6,089 nt of DNA from an uncultured Dyadobacter sp. (GTDB lineage: Bacteria; Bacteroidota; Bacteroidia; Cytophagales; Spirosomataceae). A program made the position numbers and the translations under genes. The stretch is taken from contig CAMLNK010000276.1 of the NCBI GenBank assembly GCA_946481035.1, positions 1-6,089 of the forward strand, in the 5' to 3' direction. Below the pieces are notes generated by a model that saw nothing but the letters and a program-made list of their open reading frames with translations, ran no database searches and was not told the origin of the DNA. How positions within the stretch are numbered: the first letter of the stretch is position 1; every line of letters begins with the position of its first letter. Positions 1 to 6,089 of the stretch are shown one piece after another.

Positions 1-992
1 TCGTTTTGGACAACCAGATTACGTTGGGGGCCATGCTTGGTATTTCCTATATCATCGGACAGATGAATGGCCCGCTGAATCAAATCATGGACTTTGTAAA
101 GAAGATACAGGATGCGAAAATGAGTCTTGACAGGCTCGGTGAAATACATAACAAGCCCAACGAAGAACTGAACGAAGAGTTTTATTGGAACAGAAAACTG
201 GATGGTGAACAGGGAATCCCGGAGCATAATATATTTGACCGGTCGCTCAATGACGGTATTGTATTTAAGAATGTGTCGTTTCGATACGGAGCTCCCGGGT
301 CTGCTAATGTGCTGAAAAACATCAATCTCCACATTCCGAAGGGCAAGGTAACTGCTATTGTGGGTTCAAGCGGAAGTGGGAAAACTACCTTGCTGAAACT
401 GTTCCTGAAATTCTATCCGATTCAGGAAGGAGAGATCACCATTGACGGAAAGGATATAGCCGAGATATCCGCATCCAAATGGAGAGAGCAATGCGGCACT
501 GTTATGCAGGACGGCTACATTTTCTCCGACACCATTGCAAGGAATATAGCCGTTGACGGGAAGCAGATAGATGAAGGCAGAATGATGAAATCTATCCGGG
601 TTGCCAATATCGAAGAGTACATTAAAAGGCTGCCGCTCGGCTTCACTACCAAAATTGGCAATACCGGGGCCGGGATCAGCGGTGGACAGCGACAGCGCTT
701 GTTCATTGCCAGGTCGGTTTATAAGGATCCGGAATATCTTTTTTTTGATGAAGCGACCAGCGCGCTCGACGCGAATAATGAGAAAATTATCATGGAGAAC
801 CTCGACGCATTTTTCAAAGGAAGAACGGTGGTTATTATCGCGCATCGGTTGAGCACGGTGAAAAATGCCGATCAGATCATTGTTTTGAATAATGGTGAGA
901 TAGCGGAAATAGGTTCACACACCCAGCTTTCGCGTGCGAGAGGATTTTATTATGAATTGGTTAAAAATCAGTTGGAACTAGGAGCTGCTTGA
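1..992 (+). CDS. ABC exporter, C-terminal part (end of membrane domain plus full ATPase domain), 5' truncated
   Basis: This is the ATP-binding half of an inner-membrane ABC exporter that drives substrate out of the cytoplasm. The gene is cut by the left edge. The reading frame is open from base 3, so the TTG at 6 is not the true start. Counting from that TTG codon, residues 1-30 look like the last transmembrane helix and residues 31-50 like the linker to the ATPase. The nucleotide-binding domain shows Walker A GSSGSGKT (120-127), Q-loop Q168, signature ISGGQRQR (224-231), Walker B YLFFDEA (244-250, catalytic E249), D-loop SALD (252-255) and H-loop H280. All key residues are present, so it should be active. 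The linker resembles Bacteroidota peptidase-domain (C39-like) exporters that cleave a double-glycine leader during export. That N-terminal peptidase domain would lie upstream and cannot be seen, so a peptidase-less lipid or protein exporter is possible. The adaptor gene follows 10 bases later, fitting a type I-like secretion pair. Confidence 0.93.
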   Translation, partial: VLDNQITLGAMLGISYIIGQMNGPLNQIMDFVKKIQDAKMSLDRLGEIHNKPNEELNEEFYWNRKLDGEQGIPEHNIFDRSLNDGIVFKNVSFRYGAPGSANVLKNINLHIPKGKVTAIVGSSGSGKTTLLKLFLKFYPIQEGEITIDGKDIAEISASKWREQCGTVMQDGYIFSDTIARNIAVDGKQIDEGRMMKSIRVANIEEYIKRLPLGFTTKIGNTGAGISGGQRQRLFIARSVYKDPEYLFFDEATSALDANNEKIIMENLDAFFKGRTVVIIAHRLSTVKNADQIIVLNNGEIAEIGSHTQLSRARGFYYELVKNQLELGAA

Positions 993-1002
993 CTTCTTGG
1001 CT

Positions 1003-1728
1003 ATGGCAAAGGAACTATCCCTGCAATTTGAAAAACCCAGTGAGGATATCCAGGAGATTATCGGTATTATCCCCAACCGGATTGTTCGCTGGGGAATGAC
1101 GGTGGCATTAATCTTACTGATGTGCGTCCTTCTCGTCTCCCACTACATTAGGTATCCCGATGTAATATTGGCTGAATCGGAGCTCATTGCGGATGAGCAA
1201 CCCTACAAGGTAAGCTGGTTTCAGTCCGAGGATAATGTCTTCTACACCAGAAAAGTGAAAGAGAACCAGTTGATCAACAAGGGGGATACGCTGCTGATCG
1301 AAGAGGATTTGAAGTCGCACGAGCGGCATGTAACCACAAGCCCGTTTGCCGGGCGGGTATTTCTGACGAAGGGATATAAGAATAATGCGGAGAAGCAGAC
1401 TATATGGATTACCCAGAAAATTACCGGTTACAACGTCGTCCTGCTTTTGTCGATCAACCAGTCGGGCAAGGTGCGGGAAGGCCAGCGTGTTCAAATAAGC
1501 CTGGATGAGTATCCGCGCAGTGAATTCGGTTATCTGGAGGGGAAAATAGTCAATATTGTTCCTGTTAAGATTGAAGGCTTTTATCGTGTATATGTGAAGT
1601 TGGATCACGGGCTTGTCACGAATATCCAGTATAGCGTACCCGACCAGCCGAGGTTTTCAGGAAAGGCGGAAATACTGACCAATAACAGGAGCGTATTGCA
1701 AAGGATATTTCATTCGCAGACTAAGTAG
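1003..1728 (+). CDS. Short HlyD-family membrane fusion protein (periplasmic adaptor) without coiled-coil hairpin
   Basis: This is the periplasmic adaptor partner of the upstream ABC exporter, anchored in the inner membrane. From ATG 1003 it has 241 residues. Residues 1-30 are a cytoplasmic tail ending in IVRW, 31-48 form one transmembrane helix, and YPDVI follows. The first half of a lipoyl-like (barrel-sandwich) domain lies at about 75-100 (V85 to D95, VKENQLINKGD). The second half, SPFAGRVFL, lies at 113-121. The beta-barrel domain spans about 143-226, with EGQRV (159-163) and an EFG turn (174-176) typical of HlyD proteins. Only about ten residues separate the two lipoyl halves, where related adaptors carry a long alpha-helical hairpin; Bacteroidota relatives are, from memory, usually near 400 residues or more. 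An in-frame TTG at 997 would add two residues. An AGGAG at 980-984 lies 12 bases before that TTG and 18 before the ATG. I prefer the ATG, because starts in this phylum depend little on Shine-Dalgarno pairing. The frame is intact. Confidence 0.87.
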   Translation: MAKELSLQFEKPSEDIQEIIGIIPNRIVRWGMTVALILLMCVLLVSHYIRYPDVILAESELIADEQPYKVSWFQSEDNVFYTRKVKENQLINKGDTLLIEEDLKSHERHVTTSPFAGRVFLTKGYKNNAEKQTIWITQKITGYNVVLLLSINQSGKVREGQRVQISLDEYPRSEFGYLEGKIVNIVPVKIEGFYRVYVKLDHGLVTNIQYSVPDQPRFSGKAEILTNNRSVLQRIFHSQTK

Positions 1729-1791
1729 CCAGTACTCGCTGAGCGGCATCGTATAGTATAAATCGTTAGGGTTTTTCTGAGATAAAGAAAC

Positions 1792-3726
1792 ATGAACGGA
1801 CAAAAAATTTCCGTGATCATTCCCGTGTATAACCAGGCTTCGTTCATAGGCCGGGCCATTCGGAGTGTTCAAAGGCAAACTTTCGGTAACTGGGAAATTA
1901 TTGTCGTCAACGACGGTTCTTCGGATCAGATCGAAGAGGTGATCAATCTGCTTCGCCTGGAAGACGACAGGATCTCCTATTTTGAAAATGAAACAAACGA
2001 AGGCTTAGGATACAGCCTGAACAAAGGGATTGAGCATGCCAGGTACGATACCATCGCTTATTTGCCGGCCGATGATATTTATTTTGAAGAGCATCTTTGT
2101 TCCCTTCTGGAAGCGTTGGATGGAAATCCTGATGCCATTCTTGCCTATTCGGGAATTAAATATAATTACCGGGACACCGGACATTACAGCCAGGGCAGGA
2201 CGTCCCTGGCAAAGGTGCCTGAGCGTTCTTTGCAACTGGTCCAGGTAATGCACCGCAAGGTCGATTTGAAGTGGGTGGAGAGAAAACAGTTAACGACGGC
2301 CGACCTGGACAAGATGTATTGGGATAAGCTCAATCCTCTGGGGGATTTTGTTGCTACGTCGAAAATTACGGCCGAATGGGTTTCTCATCCACTCCAAAGA
2401 CATCAGTTCTTTAATGAATTCGTAGGAGGAGGAATTTACCGTTATAAGGAGTATTACAATGTAAAACACCGGATCCGTTTCGAGTCGCAAAGCGGCAGCT
2501 ATGTCGATGAATTTAAGGACTATCCGGTGCCGGAACACCAGGTGGTAAATCCGGATAGTGAGCCGCTGAAAATTTTGTTGGTAGGCGAACTCGCGTATAA
2601 TGCACAAAGAATTTGCGCGCTCGAGAGAATGGGACACAAGCTATATGGTTTGTGGATAGACAAGCCATTCTTTTACAACACAATTGGCCCGCTGCCATTC
2701 GGTAACGTCGAAGATATACCCAAGGCAAATTGGAAGGAAAAAGTGAAGGAAATTAAGCCGGATGTGATTTATGCACTTCTGAATTTCTCAGCAGTCCCCT
2801 TAGCACATGAGGTGCTGACGCATAATCCCGGTATCCCATTTGTCTGGCATTTCAAGGAAAGCCCGTTTTATTGTCGGCAGCAAGGTACCTGGAATGAGTT
2901 GGTTGAGCTTTATCAAAAATCTGACGGGCAAATCTACATTAATGAAGAGACCCGGCTGTGGTTCGAGCAATTCCTGATGTTCCCCAACGAACCATTCGCA
3001 CATATTCTGGATGGGGATTTGCCGCCTGATTACTACTTCAAAGACCAGCGATCCGAATTGCTGTCCGATTCGGTGGGCGGCGTGCATACAGTAGTACCCG
3101 GGCGACCATTCGGACTTCAGCCGGATGACATCCAGGCTTTGGCAGCACAAGATATTCACTTGCATTTTTATGGAGATTATCATCATAGATCTTATAAAAC
3201 CTGGCTGGATAAGGCCTATGCACTAGCGCCCGATCATCTGCACATCTATCATAATTGTACTCCGGACGAATGGACAGCCGAATTCTCAAAGTATGATGCC
3301 GGCTGGCTGCATGTGTTTGAGAGTTCGAATTTTGGTGAATTGATGAAGGCGGAATGGCTGGACCTGAATTACCCCGCGCGGATGTCCACACTGGCCGCCG
3401 CAGGCCTGCCAATGATCCAGCGCGACAATTCGAAGCACATGGTCGCCTCTCAGTCCATCACGGATAAACTGGGGGTTGGTATTTTCTTCGAATCTTTTGA
3501 AGACTTGGGCGAGCGTTTAAGAAATAAAGCTCAAATGCGCCGAATCAGGGAAAACTGTTGGGATAGCAGAAGCCATTTTTCCTTCGAACACCATGTTCAC
3601 GAACTGGTTGATTTTTTTAAGAGGGTAATCAGACGAAAACATGCCGGCAGCTCCCAAGGGCTATTGGGGAATGCTGCAATGAATACAAGTCAGCAAAGTG
3701 TTTTGATTGATCTTACAGCAGCATAA
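1792..3726 (+). CDS. Two-domain glycosyltransferase: N-terminal GT2, C-terminal GT-B-like (first tandem copy)
   Basis: This 644-residue protein is probably cytoplasmic, with no signal peptide or membrane helix seen, and is predicted to transfer sugars from nucleotide-sugar donors. Residues 6-15 (ISVIIPVYNQ) and NDGSSD (40-45) are the GT2 nucleotide-binding signature. LPADD (91-95) is the metal-binding DXD equivalent. GT2-like sequence continues to about 240 and includes EWVSHPLQRH (195-204). A second domain starts near 259 with a Rossmann-type strand (LKILLVGELAYN) and ends near 613. Its DIHLHFYGD (454-462), DAGWLHVFESS (502-512) and PARMSTLAAAGLPMI (528-542) resemble the donor-binding half of GT4-type GT-B enzymes. 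The last 30 residues look unstructured. The next gene is a paralogue of the same design. The ATG is preceded by an A-rich leader (GATAAAGAAAC) with no Shine-Dalgarno, as usual in Bacteroidota. Donor and acceptor cannot be named. The GT2 call is firm; the GT-B call rests on pattern recognition. Confidence 0.92.
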   Translation: MNGQKISVIIPVYNQASFIGRAIRSVQRQTFGNWEIIVVNDGSSDQIEEVINLLRLEDDRISYFENETNEGLGYSLNKGIEHARYDTIAYLPADDIYFEEHLCSLLEALDGNPDAILAYSGIKYNYRDTGHYSQGRTSLAKVPERSLQLVQVMHRKVDLKWVERKQLTTADLDKMYWDKLNPLGDFVATSKITAEWVSHPLQRHQFFNEFVGGGIYRYKEYYNVKHRIRFESQSGSYVDEFKDYPVPEHQVVNPDSEPLKILLVGELAYNAQRICALERMGHKLYGLWIDKPFFYNTIGPLPFGNVEDIPKANWKEKVKEIKPDVIYALLNFSAVPLAHEVLTHNPGIPFVWHFKESPFYCRQQGTWNELVELYQKSDGQIYINEETRLWFEQFLMFPNEPFAHILDGDLPPDYYFKDQRSELLSDSVGGVHTVVPGRPFGLQPDDIQALAAQDIHLHFYGDYHHRSYKTWLDKAYALAPDHLHIYHNCTPDEWTAEFSKYDAGWLHVFESSNFGELMKAEWLDLNYPARMSTLAAAGLPMIQRDNSKHMVASQSITDKLGVGIFFESFEDLGERLRNKAQMRRIRENCWDSRSHFSFEHHVHELVDFFKRVIRRKHAGSSQGLLGNAAMNTSQQSVLIDLTAA

Positions 3727-3736
3727 GTTATGCCTG

Positions 3737-3764
3737 GCCCGCCGGGCGTATCGAGATACTTTTT
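3737..3764 (+). terminator. Possible weak hairpin pair with T-run between the tandem glycosyltransferase genes
   Basis: Two small inverted repeats lie side by side: GCCC (3737-3740) with GGGC (3744-3747) around a GCC loop, then GTAT (3748-3751) with ATAC (3756-3759) around CGAG, followed directly by five T residues (3760-3764). This is terminator-like in layout. The stems are only 4 bp, and the next gene starts 25 bases later in the same direction. At best it would be a leaky attenuator or an RNA-processing site, and it may be chance. Confidence 0.2.
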
Positions 3765-3789
3765 ATCATATCAGTAATAAGTAAACCCT

Positions 3790-5703
3790 ATGGACATGCA
3801 AGGTATTTCCGTGATTATGCCGGTTTATAATCAATCGGAATTTATTGGGCGCGCAATCCGGAGTATGTATGCGCAATCTTTTAAAAAATGGGAAATCATC
3901 ATCATCAACGACGGCTCCACCGATAATCTGGAAAAAGTTATCTCAAAATCATTAGAAGACAGCAGGATAAGATACTTCAAAAACGAAGCAAACAGGGGGC
4001 TGGGGTATTCGGCAAACAGGGGAATTGAACTGGCGCAGTATGAGTACATTGCCTATCTGCCTGCTGATGACATCTATTTTAAAGATCACCTGAATACTTT
4101 GTACCATGCGCTCCATGGAAATGAAGAGGCAGTTATGGCCTACTCGGGCGTCAAATACCACTACTTTGACTCAAATCTTAGCAGCCATGGCAAGACGGCA
4201 GCGGGAAAAATCAAGGACATGCCAATCCAATTGGTTCAGGTGCTGCATAAAAAAACGACCGAACGGTGGGTAGAGCGGGAGGAGCTGGTTACGGATGATT
4301 TGGGGCGAATGTATTGGGATCAATTAGAGCCGTATGGAAGTTGTGTTCCAACTTCTGAGATTACCGCTGAATGGGTCTCACAACCATTGCAGCGGCATAA
4401 GATCATCAGCGAATTGAAGTGGGGTGGCGGAATCCATCGTTACAAGCAGTATTATAAAGTTAAACAACGCCTTCGCTTTCAATCAGCAACGGGTCATTAT
4501 ATCGACGAGTTCAATGATTACAAGTCAATACAGTATAAAACCCGTGACGGAGATAATTCTTCATTGAAAATACTGCTCGTCGGCGAGCTGGCGTATAATG
4601 CCGAACGTATATGCGCGCTGGAAGAGCGCGGGCATAAATTATACGGGCTATGGATGGAAAGGCCTTACAATCTCAACACGGTAGGGCCGCTGCCATTCGG
4701 CAATGTTGAAGACATACCGTTGAGAAACTGGCAGGAAAGGATCAGGGAAATAAAACCGGACATTATATACGCACTTCTTAATTTCGTCGCGGTTCCTCTT
4801 GCTTACGAAGTGTTGATGAAAAATCGCGATATACCTTTCGTATGGCATTTTAAGGAGGGCCCATTCTTTTGCAGGCAGCAAGGCATGTGGCAAATGCTCA
4901 TGGATCTTTTTCAAAAGTCGGACGGGCAGATTTATATCAACGATGAGAACAAAAGGTGGTTTGAGCAATTTCTCGTATGCGAGAGCCCTCTGCCTCACGT
5001 GTTGGACGGAGATCTGCCTTCCAGGTTTTACTTTAAGGACGATACTTCGGAGCTGCTCTCCGACAGTGATGACGGGCAGATACATACGGTGGTCACCGGA
5101 CGTCCGTTTGGCATTCAGCCTCAGGATGTGCTCGAACTGTCAAGACAAAATATTCATCTGCATATTTATGGTGATATCACTCATAATATATACGATCGGT
5201 GGATACAGCAGGCTGGTAATCTGGCGCCGGACCATTTGCATTTGTACCATAATTGCCGTCCGGATGAATGGACTGCCGAATTCTCGAAATATGATGCGGG
5301 CTGGCTCCATGTGTTTGAAAGTTCAAATGAAGGGGAGCTGATGAGAATGGACTGGATGGACCTCAATTATCCCGCTCGCATTTCGACATTGGCTGCGGCC
5401 GGATTACCTATGATTCAGCGTGAAAACTCCGGACATATAGTGGCATCGCAAAACATCATGCGGAAGTACGACATGGGCGTTTTTTTCTCCGATATGGCTG
5501 AATTAGGTGAGCATTTGCGGGACAAACGCCGTATGAAGGAGCTGCGGAATAACTGTTGGAAAAACAGGATGCACTTCTGTTTTGACCATCACGCGGACGA
5601 CCTGATTCTCTTCTTTAGAAATGTAATCAGAAGTAAAAATGGCGACGATTCACCGGTAGCCATCAACAGCGCAATTGCGGAATGCGTGAATTCTTTTGAA
5701 TAA
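3790..5703 (+). CDS. Two-domain glycosyltransferase: N-terminal GT2, C-terminal GT-B-like (second tandem copy)
   Basis: This 637-residue paralogue of the preceding gene aligns with it almost without gaps from end to end. GT2 motifs are ISVIMPVYNQ (6-15), NDGSTD (40-45) and LPADD (90-94). The second domain begins at the same position (LKILLVGELAYN, 259-270) and carries DAGWLHVFESS (502-512) and PARISTLAAAGLPMI (528-542). By hand count, identity to the first copy is about 65% over 60 residues of the GT2 domain and 84% (59 of 70) over residues 481-550. The C-terminal tail after about 614 is unrelated to that of the first copy. Differences cluster at 126-160, 183-190, 394-400 and 463-476, while presumed donor-site motifs are kept. 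Both copies therefore look functional and may use similar donors on different acceptors or steps. The start follows an A-rich leader (AATAAGTAAACCCT). It probably shares a transcript with its neighbours. Exact sugar and acceptor are unknown. Confidence 0.92.
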   Translation: MDMQGISVIMPVYNQSEFIGRAIRSMYAQSFKKWEIIIINDGSTDNLEKVISKSLEDSRIRYFKNEANRGLGYSANRGIELAQYEYIAYLPADDIYFKDHLNTLYHALHGNEEAVMAYSGVKYHYFDSNLSSHGKTAAGKIKDMPIQLVQVLHKKTTERWVEREELVTDDLGRMYWDQLEPYGSCVPTSEITAEWVSQPLQRHKIISELKWGGGIHRYKQYYKVKQRLRFQSATGHYIDEFNDYKSIQYKTRDGDNSSLKILLVGELAYNAERICALEERGHKLYGLWMERPYNLNTVGPLPFGNVEDIPLRNWQERIREIKPDIIYALLNFVAVPLAYEVLMKNRDIPFVWHFKEGPFFCRQQGMWQMLMDLFQKSDGQIYINDENKRWFEQFLVCESPLPHVLDGDLPSRFYFKDDTSELLSDSDDGQIHTVVTGRPFGIQPQDVLELSRQNIHLHIYGDITHNIYDRWIQQAGNLAPDHLHLYHNCRPDEWTAEFSKYDAGWLHVFESSNEGELMRMDWMDLNYPARISTLAAAGLPMIQRENSGHIVASQNIMRKYDMGVFFSDMAELGEHLRDKRRMKELRNNCWKNRMHFCFDHHADDLILFFRNVIRSKNGDDSPVAINSAIAECVNSFE

Positions 5704-5722
5704 CTATTATTTGCGAAATTTT

Positions 5723-6089
5723 ATGAAGTCTGGAAATGAAGTTGTACAAAGTTTGTGGATAGGTAACAGCTTGTCAACTATGGAGCAGCTATCGATTAAT
5801 TCCTATCTGAAAAATGGACATGAATTTCATTTATATGCCTACGAAGAAATAGAGAATGTTCCGAAGGGTGCCATTTTGAAAGATGCAAATGTGATATTGG
5901 GTAAAGACAAAATATTTAAGGATTCGCGAAACCTGTTTGCTGCATTTTCCGACTGGTTCAGGTACAGAATGCTGTATGAAAAGGGTGGATGGTGGGTAGA
6001 TATGGACTCGGTATGCGTGCGATTTTTTGATGTAGAAGAAGATTATTGTTTTGCTACCGAACATTTTTATAAGAGCAAAAGCAGGCCGA
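5723..6089 (+). CDS. Glycosyltransferase with DXD motif, GT32-like, N-terminal part, cut by right edge
   Basis: An open frame begins at ATG 5723, 19 bases after the preceding stop codon, and runs without a stop to the window end (122 codons). It starts MKSGNEVVQSLWIGNSLS, followed by TMEQLSINSYLKNGHEFHLYA. The I/LW.G..LS..E...I.S....GH....Y pattern is that of the sugar-binding DXD glycosyltransferases (GT32, related to capsule and Lgt5/alpha-1,4-galactosyltransferase-like enzymes). FSDWFRYRMLYEKGGWWVDMD (75-95) confirms it: it carries the conserved S/A-D-..R..-L...GG-.Y/W-.D.D block, with D93 and D95 as the metal and nucleotide-sugar ligands. Family members are GT-A fold, retaining enzymes, usually around 230-300 residues, so roughly half is missing here. 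Its position directly after two other glycosyltransferases suggests a further step on the same glycan. GC is lower than in the genes before it (116 of 300 bases, 39%, at 5761-6060). The product sugar cannot be told. Confidence 0.88.
   Translation, partial: MKSGNEVVQSLWIGNSLSTMEQLSINSYLKNGHEFHLYAYEEIENVPKGAILKDANVILGKDKIFKDSRNLFAAFSDWFRYRMLYEKGGWWVDMDSVCVRFFDVEEDYCFATEHFYKSKSRP

Larger units (their letters stand above)
1792..5703 (+). repeat. Tandem gene duplication of the two-domain glycosyltransferase
   Basis: The two adjacent genes at 1792-3726 and 3790-5703 encode near-colinear proteins. Nucleotide similarity is clear but interrupted at most third positions. For example, bases 3280-3330 and 5278-5328 encode the same 17 residues with six silent differences. 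Each copy is preceded by a 63-base non-coding gap, but the two gaps show no obvious sequence similarity. The duplication therefore looks old, with protein-level constraint and no recent gene conversion in the parts I compared. Confidence 0.85.

Noticed and set aside
739..746. Run of eight T within the Walker B codons of the ABC gene, considered as a frameshift or slippage site.
   Set aside because: The frame reads correctly through it (YLFFDEA) into the D-loop and H-loop, so there is no sign of an actual frameshift.
366..845. Long antisense open frame opposite the ABC ATPase domain.
   Set aside because: The + strand carries every ATPase motif in order here. The antisense translation has no recognisable motif and is a shadow of that coding sequence.
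1114..1608. Antisense open frame of 164 codons opposite the membrane fusion protein gene.
   Set aside because: It lies wholly inside a well-supported gene, its translation has no recognisable domain, and there is no independent promoter or start signal.
1729..1791. Possible Bacteroidota promoter (TTG / TAnnTTTG type) in front of the first two-domain glycosyltransferase.
   Set aside because: No match to the -7 element with correctly spaced -33 TTG was found in the 63-base gap. The region is better read as an intra-operon spacer.
3730..3777. A 15-codon open frame (MPGPPGVSRYFLSYQ) in the gap between the two glycosyltransferase genes, considered as a small peptide gene.
   Set aside because: It is too short, has no ribosome-binding signal, overlaps the small hairpins, lacks a GG-type leader, and has no counterpart before the first paralogue.

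Overview
The window looks like a piece of a Bacteroidota chromosome, probably a Cytophagales- or Chitinophagales-type environmental species. This rests on three observations. The membrane fusion protein has the N-terminal pattern (EIIG..P..IVRWG followed by YPDVI) that I associate with Bacteroidota HlyD proteins. The ABC transporter linker (QDAKMSLDRLGEIHNK) is typical of peptidase-domain exporters in that phylum. The gene starts have A-rich leaders, mostly without a Shine-Dalgarno sequence. GC is moderate, about 48% in a hand-counted part of the second large glycosyltransferase gene.

All genes lie on the + strand and are closely packed, which suggests one operon running through both window edges. 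In order: (1) the C-terminal part of an ABC exporter with a complete nucleotide-binding domain (up to 992); (2) a short HlyD-type membrane fusion protein that lacks the usual coiled-coil hairpin (1003-1728); (3) and (4) two tandem paralogous glycosyltransferases of 644 and 637 residues, each an N-terminal GT2 (GT-A fold) domain fused to a C-terminal GT-B-like domain (1792-3726 and 3790-5703); (5) the first 122 codons of a different glycosyltransferase with a DXD motif, GT32-like (5723 to the right edge). The intergenic gaps are 10, 63, 63 and 19 bases. No RNA gene, CRISPR array, insertion sequence or convincing promoter was seen, and no gene-free stretch exceeds 63 bases.

The exporter pair (ABC plus adaptor) would form the inner-membrane part of a type I-like secretion system. 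The three glycosyltransferases would act in the cytoplasm. The simplest reading is that a substrate is glycosylated and then exported, and a secreted glycosylated peptide is an attractive candidate. However, no precursor peptide lies in this window, and the N-terminal domain of the transporter, which would show whether it is a leader peptidase, is outside it. A polysaccharide or surface-glycan role for the glycosyltransferases remains possible.

The least ordinary points are the hairpin-less adaptor and the tandem two-domain glycosyltransferase pair. The pair is strongly conserved in protein sequence but widely changed at silent positions.
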